Below, piece by piece: positions 38,397-47,165 of a stretch of DNA of 64,000 bases; positions within the stretch are counted from its first letter, which is position 1, and every line of letters starts with the position of its first letter. The stretch is from Hondaea fermentalgiana (taxonomy: Eukaryota > Sar > Bigyra > Thraustochytrida > Thraustochytriidae): the NCBI GenBank assembly GCA_014084085.1, contig NPFB01000049.1, positions 200,054 through 264,053 of the forward strand, given 5' to 3'. Both the position numbers and the translations under genes were made by a program. A model generated the notes under the pieces. That model was not told the DNA's origin and did no database searches. It worked only from the letters and a program-made list of their open reading frames with translations.

Positions 38397-39539
38397 ATGG
38401 GAAAGCAAAAAGCTGGGACACAACGCAAGGGAGGGGGCGGCAAGAAGCTCAAGCCGCCAACACCCCCCTCGGAACAGGCCCTGCAGCGACGGGTTGCCGA
38501 ACTTGAGAAGAAAGAGGATGCTCATGGGCTCGAAGAAGCGCGCTTCGAGCTCCGAAGCGTCCAGTCTGGAGTCTGGGAACTACTCAACCTCGACATCATT
38601 TCTCGAGTGTATAGCCTCGCCATCACAGACCCAGCGCTACGCACCCTTTGGCTTCAGGTCGACAGCATGTCAGTCGAAGATCTACATGGCCGCATCATGT
38701 ACCGTCGCGCGTGCTTCAACCTAGCGCAGGCAGCAGCCCTTGTCGGCCATGTCAGGGTGCTCACAGCATTGACCAAACGAAAGAAAAAAGGAAAAAACAG
38801 CGCAAGTAGTGCCGACGCAGATGCGCTCTTTGCCGCCTCGCCAAGTCCGCTTCGCCTCGCTTGCGAGCAGCTTGCCAAGGCAACTGAAGATGGCTTTAGT
38901 GATGCGCAAAAGACATATGAGCACTCTGCTCTGCTAGCACTCGAAGGCATACCAGAGGAAGGGGGACTCGACCCCGAGGACGACTGTTCGTGTCACGATG
39001 TGAACGACGAGTTATCTCACTCTGTGCTCATCCTCGCCGCTCGCGGCGGCTCAGAAAAGCTGTGCCGAGCCTTGTGTGAGCGTGGAATTCAGCTATCATC
39101 CTTTGCCGTATTCAAGGCCGTGGAAAATGGCCATGCAGAGGCAGCAGAATGGCTTCTTCGTCATGTTGTAGAAAATGCCTCATCTGAGGAAGCAGAATAC
39201 ACCCAAATGACGGCCCCGCATGTCATTGTCGAAAACGCCTCAAATGGAACTTTGAGTCTTGACGAGTACGGCCGGCTCATGGATGCCCTGCAGGAACTCG
39301 CCATTCCGATTACAATGTACAACTACGCCGGCCGTACGCCTTTACACATTGCCTGCATTGAACAGAGTGTCAACCCGATCGGCCTTGATTTATTGCGACG
39401 TGGAGCTGACCCTCACGCCGTGGATGCTTACGGACGCATGCCCGCCGAATATCTGAGCAAGCTCGATGATGGTGCGCTGGTGAGCATGTTTGAGTTCTAC
39501 GCTAGCGAAGATGCCGCAGAGCTACGACATACAGTTTGA
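38397..39539 (+). CDS. Ankyrin-repeat protein
   Basis: 380 residues from ATG 38397 (MGKQKAGTQRKGG). The Lys-rich N-tail is followed by a short coiled coil (ALQRRVAELEKKEDAHG). Ankyrin-like helix pairs occupy the rest: HSVLILAARGGSEKLCRALCERG, then FKAVENGHAEAAEWLLRHV, and the most canonical repeat AGRTPLHIACIEQSVNPIGLDLLRRGADPHAV near 308-340. Such proteins act as protein-binding scaffolds. No catalytic or localisation domain is seen, so the partner is unknown. The last repeat's AYGRMPAEYL closes the array. Confidence 0.82.
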   Translation: MGKQKAGTQRKGGGGKKLKPPTPPSEQALQRRVAELEKKEDAHGLEEARFELRSVQSGVWELLNLDIISRVYSLAITDPALRTLWLQVDSMSVEDLHGRIMYRRACFNLAQAAALVGHVRVLTALTKRKKKGKNSASSADADALFAASPSPLRLACEQLAKATEDGFSDAQKTYEHSALLALEGIPEEGGLDPEDDCSCHDVNDELSHSVLILAARGGSEKLCRALCERGIQLSSFAVFKAVENGHAEAAEWLLRHVVENASSEEAEYTQMTAPHVIVENASNGTLSLDEYGRLMDALQELAIPITMYNYAGRTPLHIACIEQSVNPIGLDLLRRGADPHAVDAYGRMPAEYLSKLDDGALVSMFEFYASEDAAELRHTV

Positions 39540-39693
39540 CCTATACGTCCTTCGGGGTCTGAACTGCCGAGCCAAGAGCCTCAAAAAATAAAAAGTGACC
39601 GAGACCTAGGGAGAAAGGGAAGCACCAGCGAATATGCGCAGACGGCTGCTGCAACGCCTTATTCTTGCGGGAGATATCATGGAATTGTGCATG

Positions 39694-40620
39694 TCATGGA
39701 GCGCGAAAGATTATTTGGAGCATTTCCCGCGATCCCGGAAATCCTTCGTAAGGAGCAGTTGCCGTTGGCGAATGAAGGATGACATCATTGTCCCACACTA
39801 ACACATCCCCAGGCTGCCAGCGGTGTCGATAAACGCAGCGGTCATCAAAGATCGCGTGATCGCCACGAGCAAACAGTGAGACCGGGTCTAGACCCTGCAG
39901 AGGGTCGGGTGGAGCGCTCACTCCAAGTCCCTCGAGGAGAATAGCTTCGAGAAGATCGCGCGATTCGTTAACGTCCATGCCCTCGAAATGCTCAAAGTGG
40001 CGCATATCAACGGTGAGACTGGTGCCCTCGTTTCGCACCAGCGGGATAGAGAATCCGCGCGTTGGGTCGCGAGGCGAGCTTCGCGTCTCTGCATTGCGCA
40101 AGATGCGTGTTCCGAGTGCATTCATACGAAAGCCGTGTCGTGCGTCCTCTGCAGAGGTGCTCGTGGATCCTGAGACGAAACGATCGCCAAAGCGACATAC
40201 TAAGTCATCGGCGATTGCACGAGTTTCTGGCCGCAGTCGCTCGAGCATCTCGTGAGACCACGCAAAGAGTGTGTCGCCTCCGCCGTTCGAAGGCGCCTTT
40301 ATGCAGGCAAGAGCGGTCCAGCGCCCGAGCCCATCAGCGTGCCACTCTGCGCCGGTCCTACAAAAGAGAGCGCCGGGCACATTGCCAAGTCTCCGCACGC
40401 GCGCGTGGCCTTTGACTGCGCCCTCGCGCCGCGGTCCCACGCGCGCTGGCGTCGTCTTCGCCGCGTTGCCTTTCCTGCGAAGTCGCTGACCTGATTCCGG
40501 CTCGTGCAGGTCCTCCGCCAGCTTTTCCAGGGCTTCGGCGTCCACGTTGGGGAGGCGCAAGAGCGCCAAGCCACGCGCCGACACCTCTGCTCGCGCGCGG
40601 GATACAGCTTTGGCGTCCAT
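39694..40620 (-). CDS. TauD/TfdA-family 2-oxoglutarate dioxygenase
   Basis: 308 residues from ATG 40620 (MDAKAVSRARAEV); the frame extends 44 codons upstream but only from a GTG. The Fe(II)-binding facial triad is visible: His and Asp in EWHADGLG and the distal His in DNDVILHSPT. The 2-oxoglutarate-binding Arg is probably the one in GSREMLQIIF near the C-terminus. WDN before VILH is typical of the family. Members oxidise taurine, alkyl sulfates, aryloxyalkanoates or carnitine precursors; the substrate cannot be told here. A start at the second part of the N-terminus without a clear presequence suggests a cytosolic enzyme. Confidence 0.87.
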   Translation of the reverse strand: MDAKAVSRARAEVSARGLALLRLPNVDAEALEKLAEDLHEPESGQRLRRKGNAAKTTPARVGPRREGAVKGHARVRRLGNVPGALFCRTGAEWHADGLGRWTALACIKAPSNGGGDTLFAWSHEMLERLRPETRAIADDLVCRFGDRFVSGSTSTSAEDARHGFRMNALGTRILRNAETRSSPRDPTRGFSIPLVRNEGTSLTVDMRHFEHFEGMDVNESRDLLEAILLEGLGVSAPPDPLQGLDPVSLFARGDHAIFDDRCVYRHRWQPGDVLVWDNDVILHSPTATAPYEGFPGSREMLQIIFRAP

Positions 40621-41048
40621 TTCATTCGATTTTACGAATTTGCGCGTCGGATTTGCGAGCCCAAAAGATGTCGAGGCTTCCCAAGGTGTAAGCGACAATA
40701 AACCCGTTGACAAGAGGATGCGTCGTGGTCGTAACTCGGTCGTGACCCGCACTCGAACCCAAGTAGGCCTAACGCAAACAGCTCAGGCGCGTTTTCTCAG
40801 CCAACATAGGAATGACCTTGTAAAGATGCTTCGATACTTGTTCGAATTTGATGCTGAAATGCGATGCTACGATTTGATGCTTGTTCGGATTTGATGCCAC
40901 CACATCCGCCTGTCCTCCTTGCAAAATAGCGATCATCGCCGTGACCAAAAGCGAATCGTATTTTCAAGAGAGGCCGGCCATAGTGAGTGCGACACCAAGA
41001 TGTGGACCATTGGACACACAAGCAAAATCCAGTTCGTCTTTTACACTT
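40621..41048. other. Spacer with a 22-bp direct repeat
   Basis: Between the dioxygenase start and the IFT52 stop (same strand). A 22-bp sequence with core CTTGTTCGAATTTGATGC occurs at 40833-40854 and again with two changes at 40876-40897. No gene is seen. Confidence 0.6.
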
Positions 41049-42620
41049 TTATTCTTTGCCTTCCTTGTACTCCGCACCGACACTTTCCTCGACATTGTAG
41101 AAGGACGAGGCGTTCGAACTGGCACTGACGCCGCGCTTTGGCTGCGAAAAGGAAACTTGTTCCTCGCGATTCGCTCGAAGAGGTTGATTCTCACCGTGCC
41201 CCGCGGGCTCATCTTGATTGAGCTTCTTAAAGCGGACAAGCTCGCGGAGCATAAACTCGAGAATGCGTTTGGCGCCATGCTCGCCCTTGAGATCTTCAGG
41301 GTCCACGCCCATCTCACGAACCACGCCGAGGGTCTCACCGCTTTCGCGAACGTAATACTCGAGATCGTCGTCCTCGCACTTGTTGGTGAGCTGAGCCAGA
41401 CGTAAGCGCTCTGATGCAAAGTGCTCGTCAAGGTCAAATTGGTCGAGCGCAGGGGGCGGAGGCTCGCGCATCGCCGGAGGAAAGACCGCTGGCACCAAGG
41501 GAGGAAGCGGGGCTTCGAACTGGGGCGGGATAAGCGTCAGAGGTTCGTGTTTGACACTGAGTGTCTTGTACAAGGCAACGGCCTCAGGGATGAGGTTGGT
41601 GTCAAACTTGAAAACATCCTCAGCAAAGAGATCTGTGAAGTCCTGAGGAAGCGGCTCGCCTTCTTGCAAACAAGAGCGGAGCCGTTCGGCGAGAGCCTCC
41701 GTGTTCGGAACGTGGTGGTAATCGCTTACATCCGGGTCCTCTGCATCTGCGTGATCAAGAATGACATCCCCCTCGCCCAGGAGCCACTTGCTGAGAACAT
41801 CGAAAACCTTTTCGTTGTCCTCGTGCGTCAGCCAATTGTCGGAGAACATTTCCACGGACCCTACGACGCCAATGCGTCCAGCTCCTTTTTTCTCCCAGGT
41901 TGCTGAGCCACTCGTTTGCGCGCAGGCGACCACTGGGCGGTTGAGAGGGTAAGAAATGTGTCCAGACGACAACAACGCCACGGCTGGTTTCTGAACGTTG
42001 AGTGTGCTGCCATACGGATACACGAACTCGAGCCCGCCATTTTCCTTGCCGCTTTCATCCCTCCTCTTTGATTTGCTGGCCAACGAGGAACCAGCCTGCT
42101 TTGCGCGCCGTTTGTCGATCTTGCTGCTTCCTCGCTTACCGGGTCCAGACCCAGACGATAACTTGGCGCCTTCTGCCATTCCGCGATTCAACACGCCATT
42201 ACCAATGAAAACTTCCTTTGGGTGCAGGTACTTGTAGTACACGGTTCGTGCGACGCTATCATTGTTGAATGAGATTCCGAACTCCTCCAGCAAAAAGTTC
42301 ACATTCGTACCATACTTTTCCTCACCACCCTCGCCGAGCATGAAGAGTACAGATCCTCCTTGGTCCAAAAACTGCTTGAGAACTGCAAACTCTGCAGAGG
42401 AAAACTTTTCTCGCGGACCGCCAAAAATGATAAGCGACACATCCGTGAGCACCTCTGCGGTTAGAGGCTCCTTGTTGACCTCCACCTTATACGCGTTGCG
42501 CAGTCGGCGATGAAGACGCTTCAGACCATTGTTTCCATGGTGCGTTTCGCGCTTTGCTGCATCAATCAGAATCGTCTTGCCAACATTCGCCTCCGCGGCT
42601 GTTGTGTTGTTGGTGCTCAT
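41049..42620 (-). CDS. IFT52: Intraflagellar transport protein 52
   Basis: 523 residues from ATG 42620 (MSTNNTTAAEANVG); a TTG lies 12 codons upstream. The N-terminal GIFT domain is clear: ILIDAAKRETH, VSLIIFGGPREKFSSAEF, FLDQGGSVLFMLGEGGE, NFLLEEFGI and later RIGVVGSVEMFSDNWL. The C-terminal helical part contains FDLDEHFASERLRLAQLTNKC, the segment that binds IFT88/IFT46 in other species. IFT52 is a core IFT-B subunit needed for assembling cilia and flagella. The protein is longer than algal or human IFT52 (about 440-455) because of a Lys/Ser-rich insert of some 45 residues (nt about 42030-42165) within the GIFT domain and a charged C-terminal extension. Confidence 0.94.
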   Translation of the reverse strand: MSTNNTTAAEANVGKTILIDAAKRETHHGNNGLKRLHRRLRNAYKVEVNKEPLTAEVLTDVSLIIFGGPREKFSSAEFAVLKQFLDQGGSVLFMLGEGGEEKYGTNVNFLLEEFGISFNNDSVARTVYYKYLHPKEVFIGNGVLNRGMAEGAKLSSGSGPGKRGSSKIDKRRAKQAGSSLASKSKRRDESGKENGGLEFVYPYGSTLNVQKPAVALLSSGHISYPLNRPVVACAQTSGSATWEKKGAGRIGVVGSVEMFSDNWLTHEDNEKVFDVLSKWLLGEGDVILDHADAEDPDVSDYHHVPNTEALAERLRSCLQEGEPLPQDFTDLFAEDVFKFDTNLIPEAVALYKTLSVKHEPLTLIPPQFEAPLPPLVPAVFPPAMREPPPPALDQFDLDEHFASERLRLAQLTNKCEDDDLEYYVRESGETLGVVREMGVDPEDLKGEHGAKRILEFMLRELVRFKKLNQDEPAGHGENQPLRANREEQVSFSQPKRGVSASSNASSFYNVEESVGAEYKEGKE

Positions 42621-43318
42621 CTCAGGCAACGGCCAATCGTCCCGCGTCCTCAGCAACTAGGTCAAGGGACTGGAACAAGCTACTAAGCCAGCCTTTGACA
42701 GCGTCGGGCCGCAGCAACGTCTTTCTTTTCCTCGCGCAGTCTTTGTGACAGATCCTTCAGGCGCACGGCAAATTATTCGAGTCGTGACAGGAGGCGCCCT
42801 CGCCTTCGCCTCTCTCCTCCTTGCTTCTTTTCGCCCGCGCGATGCGAGCTCCCGATGCCCTTGACGCTCAGTTCTGGGCGGCCAAGCAGCGCCGCGTCTC
42901 AGCCATGCCCTCGCCCCGAATAGTTATGCTGGGTCGGCAGGCCCGGCTGGCCTCTTTTCTCTGCCTGCCTCTTGAGTTTCTCCCTTCTCGCTCTCTATCG
43001 CACCCGCGTACTCACGTACTCGCGCTGTTTATCATAATTACTAGTAGGAATGAATGAAGACCTTGCAACGCAAAGCAACGCAACCAACGCACCGCAACGA
43101 AACGGTCAAACCGGTTAGGGCCAGGTTAGGTTTACGATTCTTTTTTTTCTTTTTCTTTTCCTTTTTCTTTCTCTTTTTGCGGCAGCGGCGTCGGTCGGTG
43201 CACACCTTTCTTTGAGAGCGCGCGCAAATCAATCAAGCAGCTGCAGCTCGCGCGTGTGCGAACAGCGCGAGCAGACAGAGCAGGCGGCGTAGAAGCTGCC
43301 GCGCTGTGTAAAGGAAGG
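42621..43318. promoter_or_regulatory. Divergent promoter region IFT52 / coiled-coil protein
   Basis: 698 bp. It has a T/C-rich tract at 43140-43185 (TTTTTTTTCTTTTTC) close to the forward gene. I searched by eye for RFX-type X-box dyads and did not find a convincing one. The role is inferred from orientation. Confidence 0.4.
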
Positions 43319-46300
43319 ATGAAAACGAGAAGAAAAGTGCGAACATACGACAGATTGACGTTGCCAGCCGCTTCGCGAGGTCAGGCTGAAGAATCCTTGC
43401 GAGGAGAGAATGGTCTTTGGCGTGTCGAGGATGAGAGCGCACTTGTTGCGAGACTTCGGAAACAGACGCGGGGGAAGAACGCAGCGAACAATGTCCGTGA
43501 AACGCACGTGCGCAAAATTGAGCTATCTGATGACCATCGAGCTCACATTGTGCGCGAGGCGCACGAGCACGTCCTTAATCGCGGAGGCGATCTCAACGAC
43601 TTATTATCGACAAAGCACCTTGAAGCAGCTACTCTATCTGCACGAAGTCCGTCGCGAAGTCTCAATGTCCATCACTCGGCTTCAGTGAGCGACGCCAAGT
43701 TCACCTCGCCCTTTGTACGCGCTCACGTCCTGCTCACAGAATACCGACGTAAATCCTCGGCCTTGCGGCAGCCAAACGAGATTTTGACGAGCGGCGTGAT
43801 CAATATTTTAGGCGAACTGAGCCTTCATGTAAACTCATCTCTGGCAGATATCGTGGAGAGTCTCCACGAACACTTGCTGCAAGTTGTGTATGGTGAACCA
43901 ACGACCACGCCACACTTTGTTCTGGAGAAGGAATTGTGCAAAGAAGTGAAAGCACTGCGTACACAACGTGCCGCTCTTGTTGAGAAACAACAGAATATGA
44001 AGAAGGAACACGAGCGTCATAAGATGCTTTTCGATGACACAGTCCTGTTTTGGCAGCAAGGGCTTTTGCGGCGAACCTTTTCAACCTGGAAACGCTCCGT
44101 AGCTCTCGGAAAACAACATGTAGTCAAGATGCAGGGCATCTTTGCCAAATGGTATCAGGGGGATGACCTTCTACGTGTATACTTTACAAAGTGGTCTGCC
44201 TTTCGGCAAGCAGCCGTTCGGCAGCGTCTCTTGGATGATCTGCAAAAGGGTTCGGACGACCTTGCCTATCACGAGCGCATCGTCGCCGAGCGTCAGCTTA
44301 TATTGCGCAAAAAGCGAGAGCAAATTGCAACTCTTGAGGCAGAATATGAAGCAGAGCTGAAATCCTGCGAGGCCCTTCGCGAAGCTGCAGCGTCTGAAGC
44401 CGAGCATGCAAAAGACGTGAGTGAGGCCAAAGCGTCTCTCATGAAGGTCGCCCGCAAGCTTCGCCAGCTTGTGGATGCTCTCGGCAGTGGACTCTTGCGT
44501 ACGACGGGTACCTCCCTCAAGCAGCTTGCCGAGGCACCCGACGCAAGCTCCGTGCTTTCAATTCCGCAACCATTCTCGAGCCATGATTCCGCACAGGAGC
44601 AAAAGGCAAATGAACATGGCGACGATAGAAGGCATCGCGCAGACGACCGACTCCTCTTGGCCTGGCTCAAACGCACTCTTGGAATGCTATACGAGGAGGA
44701 CAAAAGCAAGCACACTCTCTTGCACAGCGCTGACACTGTGCACGAAATTGTTCATCTTGGAATGTGTCTCGATCTCGCTCGTTGCATTCCTCCTCGACTG
44801 CGTTTGCAGGCAGAGGAAAAAATCCCACTCGGCGCTGTAACAGAACACATGGACCTTACAACATACAATCAAGACCACATTGATATCGTGGCCTCCCTCA
44901 TGCGCGTACAGACGCTGTGTCACGGTGACATTCGCGGAAGCGCGCTGGTGCGACGGGGTTCCGCGCTCAGTCTCAGTCGTGGATCGACTCTTTTAGAAGG
45001 AGAACTATTAGAAATTCAGACAGCACCTCGCGATGGGCTTACTAGGGACCGTGCACTCCTCGAACCGCAATCCCCACTTGTCTTGATGCAGAGGCAGCAG
45101 AGTTCGAGGCGGTCACTCCTCGAGCGCCAAAGCAGCAAACTGATGCTCTCCAAATTAGAAGTAGATACGCAGTCTCAAGCCGGTGCTTCCGTAGCATCAC
45201 ACCAGGTAGCGAGTGCGCAGCAAGATATTTCAAGTCGATTTGTAGACGAGTCTCTCCCCGTCATTGCAATCACGGAGATTCTTGATGCGCTCGAGCCCGA
45301 GGGCCCCAGCGATTCCACCTTTCTCTCCGTCTTTCTCTCGCAGTTCTTCATGGCATCACCCTTATTACCGCCTCTTCTCAGCAGCGAGGACGCGCTGCTG
45401 CAAGCGATTGCAACAATACGCAGCGACTTTCAGCGTGTCACGGACCTCTTTCTTGGCGAGCCCCTCAATCAGCAGCGCCTCCAGGCGCAAGGTGGGAAGT
45501 CACCACGACAGCTGTCCCTATCGAGGCCAACGCTCGCGAATAACACCGCGCTCTTCCTTCAAAGCGAAACAGAAGAAGGCGCAATTGCAAGTCCTCTATT
45601 TCAGCAGAATGCGCAGGACGAGGTCGAGCTGTTTCTACAAAACCCCGAGTCCCACATTGATGCAGTCATCGACATCAAGTGTAGACTGCAGGAGACCATG
45701 CGGAGTGTACAACTTCAATCGACGAAGCTTCGCCAAGACAACTCTTGGGAAAGTGCTACGCGTCTTGCGGAAGCGGGGGTCTGGAATCAGCTTGTAGCGG
45801 GTGTGTCCGTACAAACTGTGGCAGAAACTGAGAACAACAAAGTAAAATCAGAGCGGCGCAAGTCCTCCATGACTATGAAACGTCGGCGGAGCTCTGGGTC
45901 CTCGATGTCGTCGAGAGCTTCGCACGGAAGCTTTGTCCGCAAGAACGGTATCATTCTCATCATGCCAGGAGATGTTATCACCATTGTCGAGAAGGCGATG
46001 CAGGCTCACAAGCTTGCGCTCGACAATGTTCCCGACATGATTCTCGAGTATAGCAAGGTCCTTAGCATTTTGCTTGACAGATACGAGTCACCTGTGGACA
46101 TGATCAAGGAAGCTGATCTCGCAGATCTCAACGATCTCTCCGGAAAGAAGTATCGTAGCGCTTTGAATGCAGTGTGCTCTACTGAAAACAAGACACCTCT
46201 CGAGATCTTCATCTTTGCTTTGTTCTTTGTTGCGGACTGGCAATTTGACATGGCGATCGAAGACAATGCCTCCGCTGACTACATTGAAGTATTCCGTTCC

Positions 46301-46690
46301 CGTGTCCTCGAACGTCTCAAGCAGTGTTCGGAACTAACCTCGGGAGATCTTGCCGTGTATACCGCAGATCAAGCAGCGCTGGCACGACAACTTTTCCATC
46401 GTTTGCGTTCCAAAAATGCACCCGTTGATCAGCTTTCGTTGGCAAACTGGAAGCATCTTCTGGACGGCAATCGTTGGCTCACGGAAAAGGGCTGCGTCAC
46501 CAAGCAATTTCTGACCGATGTATTTCATAAGTGCAATAGGGCCGGCGAGGACTGCGAAAAGGGGGCGCAGGGTCTTACGTTGACCGAGTTCAAGAGAGCT
46601 CTTATGCTGGTGTCACATGCTCGATTCCCCGGCTTATTTACCAGTGACAAGGAGAAGCTCGCGGAGCTTTTTTCCTTTTTTGGCAAATGA
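43319..46690 (+). CDS. Large coiled-coil protein with SFI1-like FxxW motifs
   Basis: 1123 residues from ATG 43319 (MKTRRKVRTYDRL); the frame is open 21 codons upstream from a GTG only. Around 240-310 there are three spaced motifs: LRRTFSTWKRSV, MQGIFAKWYQGD and LRVYFTKWSAF, the pattern of SFI1-type centrin-binding repeats. A coiled coil follows (AERQLILRKKREQIATLEAEYEAEL). Later parts are helical (LHSADTVHEIVHLGMCLDLARC; SVFLSQFFMASPLLPPLL). The last 120 residues include EF-hand-like geometry (GCVTKQFLTDVFHKC, LTLTEFKRALMLVSHARFPGLF) resembling the helical ends of many axonemal proteins. I do not recognise a named family. Divergent pairing with IFT52 and the FxxW motifs suggest a basal-body or ciliary role. 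Confidence 0.75.
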   Translation: MKTRRKVRTYDRLTLPAASRGQAEESLRGENGLWRVEDESALVARLRKQTRGKNAANNVRETHVRKIELSDDHRAHIVREAHEHVLNRGGDLNDLLSTKHLEAATLSARSPSRSLNVHHSASVSDAKFTSPFVRAHVLLTEYRRKSSALRQPNEILTSGVINILGELSLHVNSSLADIVESLHEHLLQVVYGEPTTTPHFVLEKELCKEVKALRTQRAALVEKQQNMKKEHERHKMLFDDTVLFWQQGLLRRTFSTWKRSVALGKQHVVKMQGIFAKWYQGDDLLRVYFTKWSAFRQAAVRQRLLDDLQKGSDDLAYHERIVAERQLILRKKREQIATLEAEYEAELKSCEALREAAASEAEHAKDVSEAKASLMKVARKLRQLVDALGSGLLRTTGTSLKQLAEAPDASSVLSIPQPFSSHDSAQEQKANEHGDDRRHRADDRLLLAWLKRTLGMLYEEDKSKHTLLHSADTVHEIVHLGMCLDLARCIPPRLRLQAEEKIPLGAVTEHMDLTTYNQDHIDIVASLMRVQTLCHGDIRGSALVRRGSALSLSRGSTLLEGELLEIQTAPRDGLTRDRALLEPQSPLVLMQRQQSSRRSLLERQSSKLMLSKLEVDTQSQAGASVASHQVASAQQDISSRFVDESLPVIAITEILDALEPEGPSDSTFLSVFLSQFFMASPLLPPLLSSEDALLQAIATIRSDFQRVTDLFLGEPLNQQRLQAQGGKSPRQLSLSRPTLANNTALFLQSETEEGAIASPLFQQNAQDEVELFLQNPESHIDAVIDIKCRLQETMRSVQLQSTKLRQDNSWESATRLAEAGVWNQLVAGVSVQTVAETENNKVKSERRKSSMTMKRRRSSGSSMSSRASHGSFVRKNGIILIMPGDVITIVEKAMQAHKLALDNVPDMILEYSKVLSILLDRYESPVDMIKEADLADLNDLSGKKYRSALNAVCSTENKTPLEIFIFALFFVADWQFDMAIEDNASADYIEVFRSRVLERLKQCSELTSGDLAVYTADQAALARQLFHRLRSKNAPVDQLSLANWKHLLDGNRWLTEKGCVTKQFLTDVFHKCNRAGEDCEKGAQGLTLTEFKRALMLVSHARFPGLFTSDKEKLAELFSFFGK

Positions 46691-47165
46691 GAACGAATCT
46701 TGCACCTCCCTTTTTATATTTGGAACAAAGCAACCGATTGATAATTCAACTAGATTGCATTTTTTTGGCATCCGACGGACGAAGGAACCTTCTCTGCACA
46801 GCACGTAGTAGAGCAAGGCATGACGTAACTGGAAATCTGCTGAAGACAAAAGAGGCAAGTGGCACAAATTATTTTCTCGAAACGATTATTCACAAAAAAA
46901 AAGAAAGAAAAGGAAAACGAGGATAGAGATCTTTCAGACTGTCGGAGAGAACTTGTTCTTTTCATGCGATGAAAACAATGTCTGCTTCATTCCCTCCCTC
47001 AGGAGCTTCCAAATTTAGAAATGTGTTTGGCACCTTTCACCTTTTGCCGAGGTTCGGCATCCTGCTCTTTGTTCAAGACATGCCATTCATTTATCTGTCT
47101 TTGGTTATCTGGGGCCCAAGATATCGTATTCTCTTCATTCGAAACTTGCAAGACATTATTTGAGA
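46691..47165. other. Convergent 3' intergenic region
   Basis: 475 bp, AT-rich, with an A-rich run near 46895-46920. No gene is seen. Confidence 0.55.

Noticed and set aside
40736..40765. GGTTCGA-like string on the reverse strand, possible tRNA B box
   Set aside because: Flanking bases do not pair as a T-stem and no A box or acceptor stem is present.
42621..43318. RFX X-box in the IFT52 promoter
   Set aside because: Looked for a GTTNCC-type dyad and found no convincing match by eye.
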